DNA of 64,000 nt from Desmodesmus armatus. Taxonomy: Eukaryota > Chlorophyta > Chlorophyceae > Sphaeropleales > Scenedesmaceae. Shown one piece after another: positions 50,101-61,362 of this stretch. The translations under genes were made by a program, and so were the position numbers. Where the stretch lies: positions 62,001-126,000 of the forward strand of contig VIIQ02000172.1 of NCBI GenBank assembly GCA_007449985.2, written 5' to 3'. The notes below the pieces were generated by a model. It was not told the DNA's origin. It saw only the letters and a program-made list of their open reading frames with translations, and ran no database searches. Positions within the stretch are counted from its first letter, which is position 1; every line of letters starts with the position of its first letter.

Positions 50101-52828
50101 GGGACTAGTTCATGGTGACAAACCTACCTGCTGTGTGCTGATCAGGAAGTTCTGGACCTGACACAGCAGCTCTGCCTTCCTTGACGATTTCACCGCCTCC
50201 TCAGCTGACAGCTGACCAGTCAAAAAGGCGGCAAGCTGGTGCTGCTGCAGGTTGGCACGCTCCTGCAGGTGCATACAATATGAAGGTTTCATGCCAGGCG
50301 CAGTTTGTGGACTTGTGCATGCATAAGCTGCTGCACACAGGTGGGACTGCAGGCGGTCAGCACACTGTAGGCATGTTTGCCCTGGCTCGCATTTGTATGC
50401 CGTCCAGGCAAACAATCAGCATCAATCAGGAGTTGGCAAGCACCAGAGGTGTCCACCTGTTGGCACACAATCTGCCGCGCATGCAGTGAAGCTCCCACCC
50501 TGCATACACTCCTCATGTCGCGCTGGAACCACTCTCTGCTGCACACACCTTGGTGCTGCGCTCCCCAGACGCCTTGTCCCTGTGAGTCTTCTGCTCCACA
50601 AACATAGCCTGGTCTCCGCCACCATCGCCTGTCTGCTTCTGACCGTACCACCTGCAACACCAGCAGCAGGGCGAGCAGCAGCACACATGCTCAGCACGAT
50701 ACCAGAATGACACTTGGGCTCAGCATCACAGTTCCATAACCTGCTTGTGCTGAGCTACCCCATGAAGCTGCTCCTACTCCTGCCGTATCTTCAAGCGGGC
50801 CAGGCATCAGCAGCATTTGTATTGTGTTGTGGATGTGAGCGCCCCACCAAGCCAAAGAGGCCAACCCAGCCCCTCAGCGCTCACCTGACCCTGACCAGCT
50901 TTGCTCCATCCTCCCTTGCCAGACGTGTGTGGTATACGTTGAGGTCAGGGTTGTCAAAGTACACTGCAGCAGCAGCAGCAGCAGCACACCAGACACACCG
51001 CATGGAGTCAGCTTTTCCAGCCACCGAACGCCTGATACCAACACACCATCAACCGGCGCCGCCGCCTGCCTGTTGTAGCTCCAAAGCTGGTGTCCCAAAC
51101 ATCTACGCGCAGCTCTCTTACAAAGAGTGCATGCTGCAGCTAACATCAGTAGAACGCCAGCTGCGTGCTCACCTGAGCTGACCAGGGAAGACACCTGCTG
51201 CTTCTGCTGGCCGTCCTCGGCAGCAGCGGCCGCAAGGTCGCCTGATGACACCGGGTCATCGGCACCATACACCAACAGAGGCAGCTGCTTGGTGAGAGCT
51301 ACCTTGAGCCTGAGTAGGTTTGAGGGGTGCACCCAGTACTTGGTGGTGTTGCGGGTGAACTGCAGCAAAGGATACAGCAGCACCAGCAGCAAAAAGGGAT
51401 TGCACTCACATCTACATGTGCAAAGCCACTCTGCACTGGAGGCGCTAGCAGCTCACCGCTGAGGAGTGCTGGTAGCTTTGTTTATGCAGCATGAAACAGC
51501 TTGACGCAACTGCCCCCGGTGCATACCAAGCTTGTTGCTGTGACAGCAAGTGGCATCGCCAACCCCAGCAGCAGCACCTCTCAGAGAATGAGGAAGCCCC
51601 AAGCCGCCCACCCACCTGATCAGGTGCCACCCAGCTCTTCTTCGATCCAGCATCAGACATGCGCACAGAGTTCTGCTCAGACCTTGCCAGCGCGGCCGCC
51701 TCTGCAGCTGAGTCTGCTGCGTAGCGCAGGCGTGCGTAAATCACTGACAGCATCCACAGCACCACCTCCACACTGCTGCACCGGGACAGCAGCTTGTGCA
51801 GGCTGCTGTTGTACGCGTCAGCAGCAACACCTGCAGGAAAGGAGGGGACGATGGGGCGACGGCAGCAGGTGTACAACCGGTTACGCATAACGAACGTTCA
51901 GACTAGGAGTGGTCAGTGTAACAGCGATCGTCTGTGGCAGGTGACGCTTGCGCGCGGACCCGCTTTGAGTGCTGTCACTGCCTGCGCCGCCTGACGCGGG
52001 GCAGCTTCCAGCAACGTGTCGCATCATGCCGCCCGCATTCGTCCCACGCACGGCCCCGCATTCACCGTCCCCCACCCACCTGCGGTGAACTTGTACATCT
52101 GGGTCTTGTTGGAGTGCGAGCACACGCCAGGGTGAAGAAACCGTACTGCACCTCCCCATTCTCCCGTGCAGCAGCTGTGGGTGACACAGGGTCAGCCCTA
52201 GCCAGCATGGCAGTTATGGCGATGTCATACTGCTGGGCCAGGTTTGCTAGGCTGGTGGCACTGCTGGTGAGTGCATCCTCCAGGTTTATGAGGGCCAGGG
52301 AAGCCTCGTCAGCCTGCTGCTGCAGCTGGCCCAGCTTGAGGCCCTGCCCATAGTAGTGGCTGCTGCTGCTGGCAGCAGCGTCAGTAGCGTCAGCGGCGGC
52401 GTTGTTGGCGCTGTCTGCGGCAGGGGGCAGGTGCTGGCCCACCGCTGTGAGAGTCTGCTTGATGCGGGTGTAGCTGCTGCTGGCGGCTGAGCGCAGTGAC
52501 TGCAGCTCTGACTGCAGGGCCCTGGCAAAGGCGCTGCACTGCAGGAGGGGCCCCAGCAGCTCGGGGTACAGCTCACTGGGTGCTCCTGGTCCTTGGCCAC
52601 AAGCTGCAGCAGGAAGGTGCCCAGCAGGGGGAGGGCCTCTGGCTGCTGTTCCTGACCCTGCTGCTGCTGCTGCTTGTGTTGGAGGGAGTGTGCCAGCTGG
52701 AGTTGTGTAGAGGTGCTTGTCAAAGCGTTGAGCTCTGTGTGCAGGATGGTCTGTAGGTTCACCAGGCGCCTGTCGGAAATGGGCAGCTCAGCGTCATCGC
52801 CATAGCTGGCTGTCTGTTGAAGGTCCAT
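47106..52828 (-). pseudogene. VTC4: VTC4-like polyphosphate polymerase, inverted duplicate with four single-base deletions
   Basis: Eleven exons mirror the plus-strand gene: 52828-52080, 51830-51616, 51359-51173, 50963-50885, 50651-50549, 50262-50128, 49874-49403, 49121-48344, 48115-48017, 47691-47591, 47354-47106. Every GT-AG site is kept and exons 4, 5, 6, 9, 10 and 11 have identical lengths to the sister. Compared with it, one base is missing near 52570, 52130, 49869 and 49670; the last gives a stop right after VRFP. The linker exon (8) has diverged most while membrane and catalytic exons are close. Either the copy is freshly dead or the four losses, mostly in homopolymers, are sequencing errors; intact splice sites and conserved domains make the second option real. 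Confidence 0.7.
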
Positions 52829-55271
52829 TCTGTAAGATTCAATGTGAAAAGGCACGTTGTGAGCACCAACAGTGGCAGGGGTTCAGAACAGCAGCAGCAC
52901 TGCAACAGCGCTGTTGTGGGCCAGCTAAGCAGCAGATGCTCCACCACCCTTGCTATGCGTCAATGCTCAATTTGATCGGCTTCAGGATGCTCATGCACCA
53001 AGCAGAAAGGGCTGCAAGTGCCCTTCTTGCCACCAGCAGCAAGCTCTTCTGCAGGTCAAGCAGTGCCCAACAGCGCTGCTGCAGTTCGCCTCACCTCCCG
53101 GCTGCACTGATCAGGTATGAGAAACAGTGGGTGGAGGATGCGTATGATTCTCGATCTGTAGCCGGAGTGACTGCTGCTGCTGCTGCTTGGGAGTGGACAC
53201 GGGTTGATTGACTGGCTGGCCGGTCTTACTGCACGACTTCAAACCTGAGTCAAGCCGGCCTTCCAGTCACATTAGCAGGGACGTCGTAGGCCCAGCCGTT
53301 GGTCACCGCGCCAGGACTGAAGGTCGCTGCGGAAGGTCAGTGTAAGGTCACAGAAAAGAGTGAGCAGAGCGCTCGAAAAAGCTCTTTTACCCCTTGAACC
53401 AGCCTAAAATACACTATCATGCTCATCCCTGGCCGCCCAGCACCGGCAGAGGTGATGAAGGAACCCTGACACCTAACAGTGATCACTGGGCTTGGAGGCC
53501 TAGTTTGACACTCTGTAGCCCGTACTGCAGGTGCATAGTGCCGGCCAGATGTGTAGCACTATCTACAGCACTACGATCCCCTGCTGCATGCTGTACAGAT
53601 CAGGCAGACCGCACAGCACCTGCCAGCCTGGCAGGCAGGACAGTACAGAAGAGTACCAACTGCATAGGCTGTCCCACTGTGGCTAGGGGTTTGATCTGGT
53701 GTTGCTTGGGTGGTGATGCTGGATAGGGCGGATCCGACGTGCTGCTGGGTCCTGATCTAATGCCCAACTGCACAGCCCGCACCCTTGCCCGGCCAAGCCC
53801 TGCCCCTGCCCCACAGTTTGTCCCTCAAAGCTGGTGCGTGCATGTTTAGGACTGGCGTTGCTATACACCCCAAGTGGCTGCACATTGAGTATGGTCTTCG
53901 TAGCATGGAGTCTGGAAACTGAAAAACTGAGCCCTGCAGCATAAGCTGTCCGTGCAGACTGTCCCAGCCCAACATGTCAGCTGCACGCTCAGCAGCAAAT
54001 GCTTTGAGCAAGGATTCTGCAATGTTTGGGCTGCCGATGCACTGTGGCACAGGCCGCATTATGGTAAATGTGACCCAACACGGAAGCGGAATAGGCCCCA
54101 ATTGGTTGCAACTTGCCCCAACAAGCAGTAGCAGCCACAGACAAGCAGACCCTTAAGGGTTCACAACACAAAATCCACCGAGTTCTGCCTGATTCGCAGC
54201 AGTAGACAGGCTATTGCACAGATCGTAAGGAATGGCTGCCCAGTCCCACATTTGAGGACCCTGCTAAGGGAAGCATGACATGGTGCCATCATGGCATGCC
54301 ATGATTGCGTGTCTGGTGCGGTCCTGCAGCCAGTGGCCATCTGTTGGGTTGGCGCACCCCTTTGCCTTCTGGCATAAGCCTGTGCTAACTTTTTTGGTCT
54401 GAAACAATGGCTTGAAGAAGGGTCTACAGGTCCTAACAAGCTCTGTGGACTGCGTGCTGTCAACTGCAGCATAAGCAGCAACAGCCCCAGTGAGAGCGGT
54501 CAGAAGCGACCTGCTGAGCATGAAAACAGCAGACATGCTTTTAATGCAGCCGCTACATCTGCTAAAAATGACAAAGTGGACGGCAGAACTTGTCAAGCGC
54601 AGCAAGACCAGCTGCCATTTTCCTCCACTTTCCTCCACTTTCCTCCACACTACGACTTTGCCCTCGCAGGCGTATGACTTTCCTTTGAACTATATGTAGG
54701 GCAGCTATGCGTGCCCAAACGGACGGCGACCAGCCTTCAGAGGGACCTGCGCTGACTGGCCTTCGAGGTGACCATCAGCTGCTGGCGGAGTGCCCAGCAG
54801 AGGCTCCAACGGGCGCCTGTTCATATAGGGGCTTGCCACCTGGCCGCAGGGTCAAATCGTTCCTGTCAGGGGTGCCAATCCAGCGAATACATCAAGGTAC
54901 CGCCAGTTTCAACTCCAAGCAGCAGTTGCACCTGCCACACCAGGCTCAAGCGCAACAACAACCCACTTTCGCCAAGCTGAACTCATACAGCTGAGGTGAG
55001 CAGCTGCAGCAACGTCATGGCATTGCTTGCTCACAAAGGAGGGGCTGACTGGCAGCCCCCACACTGCCCAAGTTTGGGACACCAGCTGCAGCACACTTAA
55101 CCTTGGCTTATCATTTTGCAAGTATGTCTGCATCTAGGCCCTTATTGAACAGCTGGCACATGTCCATGTCATGTCATCTGCGGTTGGGACGGCCCCACCA
55201 TGGCCTGACAACCGCCATCTGCTCACAAGGCTGACTGCTCTTGCTGTGTATCCCTGCTGCATGTTGCAGGA
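52829..55271. other. Intergenic centre of the VTC inverted duplication
   Basis: Holds both VTC promoters. Near 54606-54648 a gtggaggaaa unit is repeated on the minus strand, with a tacatatag box nearby (about 54690). Just below, minus-strand MSAVFMLSRSLLTALTGAVA (ATG near 54536) could begin a small secreted or membrane protein, but no complete model emerges. I see no clear mirror symmetry outside the genes. Confidence 0.4.
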
Positions 55272-58200
55272 ATGGACCAAGAGACATCCTCAGATGAAGC
55301 TGGCTACAGCGATACCGAGCTGCCGATACCCGACAGCCGGCTGGTAAACCTACAGACCATCCTGCTCTCAGAGCTCCAGGCCCTGACAAGCACCTCTACA
55401 CAACTCCAGCTGGCACACTCCCTCCAACACAAGCAGCAGCAGCAGCAGGGTCAGGAACAGCAGCCAGAGGCCATCCCCCTGCTGGGCACCTTCCTGCTGC
55501 AGCTTGTGGCCAAGGACCAGGAGCACCCAGTGAGCAGTAACCCCGAGCTGCTGGGGCCCCTCCTGCAGTGCAGCGCCTTTGCCAGGGCCCTGCAGTCAGA
55601 GCTGCAGTCTCTGCGCTCAGCCGCCAGCAGCAGCTACACCTGCATCAAGCAGACTCTCACAGCGGTGGGCCAGCACCTGCCCCCTGCCGCAGACAGCGCC
55701 AACAACGCCGCCGCTGACGCTACTGACGCTGCTGCCAGCAGCAGCAGCCACTACTATGGGCAGGGCCTCAAGCTGGGCCAGCTGCAGCAGCAGGCTGACG
55801 AGGCTTCCCTGGCCCTCATAAACCTGGAGGATGCACTCACCAGCAGTGCCACCAGCCTAGCAAACCTGGCCCAGCAGTATGACATCGCCATAACTGCCAT
55901 GCTGGCCAGGGCAGAGCAGCTTGCTGACCCGGTCTCACCCACAGCTGCTGCACGGGAGAATGGGGAGGTGCGGTATGGCTTCCTCACCCCTGGTGTGTGC
56001 TCGCACTCCAACAAGACCCAGATGTACAAGTTCACCGCAGGTGGGTGGGTGAGGGTGAATATGGGCCGTGCGCAAGATCATACTGGCTCATGCATGTGCT
56101 CCGTGAGCCTGTGCTTGAGGCTGCCCTGCGACAGGCCCGCCCGTGCGTATAAACACTGTCCGTTGCCTGGCAGCGACAGCACTGAAAGTGAGCCTGCGCG
56201 CGCAGGCGCGCATGCGCTAGAGTGGCGCCTGCCACAGACAACCACTGTTGCATTGACCACTCCAAGTCTGAGTGTTTGCCGTGTGTGATGGCTGCACACC
56301 TGCTGCCGTCTTCTCCTTCTCCCCTCCATCCCTACAGGTGTTGCTGCTGATGTGTACAACAGCAGCCTGCACAAGCTGCTGTCCTGCTGTAGCAGTGTGG
56401 AGGTGGTGCTGTGGATGCTGTCGGTGATATATGCACGCCTGCGCTACGCAGCAGACACAGCAGCAGAAGCGGCCGCGCTGGCTATGTCTGAGCAGAACTC
56501 AGTGTTTATGTCTGATCCCGGAGGCGAGAAGAAGCATTGGGTGGCACCTGATCAGGTGGGCCGACGGATGTAGGACTGCAATAAAAAAAGACAGCACCTG
56601 GGCGCTGGTGCGGCTGGCAGTGCGGCTAGCAACGGCGTTGCCAGCCAGGGGAGAATGGTTGTGCAGCAGTTCACCTCTGGGCATTGTAACAGTGTGTTCT
56701 GAGAGCTCTGCTGGGCGTGCCTGGAGACGTTATTTCTGTCGTCGCAACCCCCTGTCGCTGCCGTTGCTGCTGTATCCTTTGCTGCAGTTCACCCGCAACA
56801 CCACCAAGTACTGGGTGCACCCCTCAAACATAGTGAGGCTCAAGGTCGCTCTCACCAAGCAGCTGCCTCTGCTGGTTTATGACGCCGATGATCCAGTGTC
56901 ATCTGGTGACATTGCTGCCGCTGCTGCTGCCGAGGACAGCACTGCTGCCAGCCGCCAGCAGCAGCAGCAGGTTTCATCCCTGGTCAGCTCAGGTGAGCAC
57001 GCAGCTGGTACATAGGACTAAGCTGCTAGCATGCGCAGTAGACTGTGCCTGAGAGTAGCAGTACAACTGTGCTAGGCTAGCAGTCTAGCAGTATGACCAT
57101 CAGTATTAGTTTTTGCTGCAGCAGAGGGCCAGCTGTGCGCTGGCCTTCAGGACAGAAGCTCAGCGAGACTGCAACAGGCACATGTCACAGCGGCCGGCTG
57201 ATGGTATGTTGTTATCAGGCGTTGGTGGCTTCACTGGTTGACTCTATGCGGTGTGTCTGGTGTGCTGCTGCTGCTGCTGCTGCTGCAGTTTACTTTGACA
57301 ACCCTGACCTCAACGTATACCACACCCGACTGGCCAGGGAAGACGGAGCCAAGCTGGTCAGGGTCAGGTGAGGGCTGGTCGGGTTGGGTCCGGCCGCATG
57401 CCTGCAAAAGTAGCAGGAACACCGTGCGACTTGAATTTCAATCTTTGCTGATGTGGCAGTCACACTCCCAGCATATGGATTATCTGATGGGCAACCTCTT
57501 GGCTGACAGCAACAGAAGCAGCTTTAGGGCTTGCACACCAACTTGCAGGATGGGTGGCTTATCAGCAACGCTTGGAACTGAACTCTGTGCTCAGCATGGT
57601 TTCTGCTGCTGCTGCTGCCGCTGCAGGTGGTACGGTCAGAAGCAGGAAGGCGAGGGTGGCGGAGACCAGGCCATGTTCGTGGAGCAAAAGACACACAGGG
57701 ACAAGGCGTTTGGGCTGTGCAGTACCAAGGTGCGTGCAGGGCAGCAGCTTCACTGCGTGTGCATCAAAGATTGCCAGCGGGGCGACAGAAGTGGTGCCGG
57801 CACAGAGTGGTGGGCGTCAGCGTCGCAGACACTTCTGGCAGCAGTGTGTGTGCCAGCCAGTTCTTGTGCCCTGCCTTGCCGACCTGACAACAGTGCAGCT
57901 GGCCGCAATGCCACAAGCATGTTGCTTGCGGGTTACAGGCTGGACCTTGCTGTTTGGAAAGGGCTTGACCTTGTCAACTGAGTGTCTGCCGAAGGCATGA
58001 TGCCTGATCAGCAGTGCAGCAGACTATGCTGTCCACACTATTATTGTTTCGGCAAACTGCACCTGACATGAAAATGCTTGACGTATGCACTCGCAGGAGC
58101 GTGCAAACCTGCAGCAGTGCCAGCTTGCCGCCTTCCTGACTGGCCAGCTGTCAGCTGAGCAGGCGGTGAAGTCGTCAAGGAAGGCAAAGCTGCTGTGTCA

Positions 58201-61200
58201 GGTCCAAAACTTCCTGATCAGCACACAGCAGGTAGGACGTGTAACATACATGTACCATACTGGGTTTGCTGCGCAGCATGCTGGTGAATGAGCCGGTGAG
58301 GGGTGGGATGGCTTTCATGTGACCTTTGGGGCTCTTGGGAATGCCATCTGGACCTGTGAGCTCACGTAGAGAGGGGACGGGATGTAGTGCAGGCTGTGCA
58401 GGGCCAGGGGATATGCAGTATCTGCGTGGAGTTTATAGGCCAAGCAGTGTTGCATGCGTCGTGGTCCCCACCGCACAAGGCTCGGCATAATGCTGCGTGT
58501 ACATTGCCAGTGAATGCAGGATGGTTGCAAAAGTGGGGGTCTCTTTTGATCGCTAGCCTTGCTGCTCTTCACACCGTCACTGCGGCATTTGCGTGTTGCC
58601 TCTCCATCTCCCCGGCAGGCTCCAGTGTTGCGCAGCGAGTACCTGCGCTCCGCCTGGCAGGCATATGACAACAACGAGGTGCGCCTCTCCCTCGACGAGC
58701 ACATGCTGCTGCTGCGCGAGGCCCGCCCTGCCACCAACACCACCAGCGACACTGACAGCAGCAGCGCCTGGTGCAGCCCTCTGGAGTCAGCAGAGCAGCT
58801 TCCCTCCTGCGATGCCGTGCGCTTTCCCTACGGCATCCTAGAGATCAAGCTCCAGGATAAGGACGCTGCCCCGGGCTGGGTGCAGGAGCTGCTGCGCTCC
58901 AGCGTGCTTGTGGAGGCGCCCCGCTTCAGCAAGTTCATCCACGGCATGGCGCTGCTGCAGTACAGCAAGGTGGAGCAGGCGCCCTCGTGGTTTGTGGCGC
59001 AGGAGGAGGGGGGCCTGCCGCTGCCGGCCAGCATACAGGGGATGTGGGAGATGACGGCAGAGAGGCGGGAGGACAAACTGGACCTCATGCAGGTGAGGGT
59101 GGATTGGGCTGATTTTGGGCTGATTTTACACTAAATTACTGTGGTGTACACTGATTCACGCGGGTTTTACACTGCTTTTACACTGATTTGGGCTGATGCT
59201 GGGGGGATGTGGGAGATGACGGCAGAGGCGGGAGGACAAACTGGACCTTACGCTGGTGAGGGCGGCTGAGCTGTTGTCAGGGCGGGGGCTATGCTGTCAA
59301 GGGCGTTGATACTGTTTGTTTGTTTGAGCAGAGCTTAAAATTGTTTGTTTCAACTGGGTTGCTTCAGTGCCACAGCCTTGGGGTGTGCCGCGCACATTGC
59401 ACAGAACATGCTGAGAGCCGCACAAATCGACAGCTTTGCCTAGTATCTGCCTGTCAGTCAACTGGAGAGGTAAACACCCGGGCTGTCACAGCTACATTGT
59501 AGCAACAAAATGTGTTGCACGTATTCCTTTCCTACAGGGGCGCGTCGGCTCCGGCTCTTCTTGCCAGACAATCGACTGTTCCATGGTGCATCTCCTGGAG
59601 GCTCCCCACCTGCACACACCTACCGGAAGCTTCGCCAGCAACAGTACCAACAGCAGCAGGTGGGCTGCTGGCCCCCAACCAACCTTCTCAAGACTGCACT
59701 CCAAGGTCAGCAACGGCAGCTCTGGCACTTGGGCGCTGTCTGTTACCAGCAACTGGCCAACTGTCAGCCCACCTCCAAGCCCTGGAAGCAGCCCTTTCGG
59801 AGCAGCACTGGCTGCATGTGATGAAGGTGGCCTGCCTGACTGCGTGCCTCGGGCCAGTGGCAGCATCAAGATTTGGGACCAGCAGTGTGGCAGCAGCAGC
59901 AATCAGGACAGCAACACGAGAGGGAATGCGGATGTTGTGATCGAGGTCTCGCTGGATAAGCAGTCGAAGGAGCTGTCCCTGGCATCGATGCCGCTTGCAG
60001 CACGTGTCTCTGGTGCTTCGGGTGGGGACAGGGCGTCAGGGCTGCAACGGGTGCAGTACGAGGTTTTTGCTGAGTCTGCTGCAGCAGCAGAGGCAGGCGG
60101 TGTGCAGGATGACAGCATGGACAAGCCTGCAGTGCCTGCAGGCAAGAGCAGCGGCAGCCGGGTCGGCAGGTACAAGCAGCGTGTGCAGCAGTGGAAGGCG
60201 GCAGTCAGCCGGAAGGTGAAGGCTGTGGGGAGCAAGGGCTCAGACCAAGGCGCGGGTGGCCGCAAGGGAGGCGTCGGCTTCAACGAGCACACATCTGGCT
60301 TTGCTGCAGGTGGGCTCTTTTCTTTGAAACGCTAGGCTAAGGCCCCTTGTGTCTTCGGCAACTTGCGGCAGCTGTGACAGCTTGATTGGAGTGCTGCTTT
60401 CTGTGCAGCATGAGGTGCATGAGCGCTTGTGGCAGTAGTAGATGCAGCAGCAGGTTTACGTTGCTGACGCTGTGGTTCCTGTGTGTCTTTACCGCTGTTG
60501 TGCTTGCAGGCAGCTTCAGCAGCCGCCAGACCAGCTTTGTCAAGGCGCGCTCAGACCCCAAGACCTTCTTTGCCAACGAGCGAACCTTCCTGCAGTGGCT
60601 GCAGATCTGTGAGTGTCTGACGCTTGCCTGCGTGCTGGCCCTGCAGCATGGGGCATGGTGCTAACTTCGGGCTTCACTTGCTGGTTTTTGGATGACCTGT
60701 TGTACCGTGTGCAATTGAGTCGATTAGGTGTGTGAAGTATCAGCCAAGGTTGCCTGCCAAGCATTCAACATGCACAGTGAGCTGACACTCCCTTCCCCTG
60801 CTGCTGCTGCTGCGTCACCTGCTGCTGTTGTGCACTGCAGCCGTGCTGGTGATGATGACAGGCATGGGCATGCTTGCAGGCAGCACCCTCATCCCGGAGG
60901 GCACCAACTGCGCGGCCAACGCGCTCTGCAGTGCATCCAGGGTGAGTTAGACTGATGCTGTGCATAACAAGAAAATGTCAAGCAGCCATCCCTTTTGCCA
61001 GGTTCTGCTCCACAGTTTCACCTTTGGTGAAGGATGCTTCTGCCACACGTCGTCCTGCGCCTGATTTTGCTCCAACCCTGCTACTGTGCTCGACGTTGCT
61101 TGCGTTCATGCAGGTCTCCGGTGCGATCATCACACCCATCAGCATCCTGTTCATGATGTACGCGCTCTATCTGTACAACAAGCGCACCAAGCAGCTGCTG

Positions 61201-61362
61201 TCGCGCAGCACGATGCGATACGACGACGAGCGCGGGCCCTGGGTGCTGACGGTGCTGCTGATCGTCTCGACGCTGCTTGTGACCATACTGGCGCTCCATG
61301 CCTACAGCACGGGACAGCTTGGCAGTGGCGGCAAGGGCGGCGCGGTTGGCATGGCTGGTTGA
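55272..61362 (+). CDS. VTC4: VTC4-like polyphosphate polymerase (vacuolar transporter chaperone), intact copy
   Basis: Eleven exons: 55272-56040, 56338-56555, 56788-56992, 57289-57367, 57627-57729, 58097-58231, 58619-59092, 59538-60309, 60510-60608, 60841-60941, 61114-61362; 1067 aa, in phase throughout. VTC complexes make polyphosphate from ATP at the acidocalcisome/vacuole membrane and push it into the lumen. The catalytic tunnel domain lies at about 330-650: [80 protein letters not shown] Ser/Gly/Ala-rich linker of about 255 residues follows, then [16 protein letters not shown] and three membrane spans (DUF202 type). The N-terminal ~320 residues stand where SPX normally sits but lack its MKFG start and Lys cluster; only the last helices ([12 protein letters not shown]) are SPX-like. 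Much longer than yeast Vtc4 because of linker and N-terminus. A cag acceptor just before the ATG suggests a 5' noncoding exon. Confidence 0.9.
59041..59258 (+). repeat. Duplicated 3' edge of VTC exon 7 with donor
   Basis: The exon end (59041-59092, gatgtgggagatgacggcag ... then gtgagg) recurs at about 59206-59258, two bases shorter and with gtgagg donor kept. A short ttttacactgattt-type repeat fills the gap between them. It is the same kind of exon-edge copy as in CAP-G2; the minus VTC copy does not show it. Confidence 0.88.
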
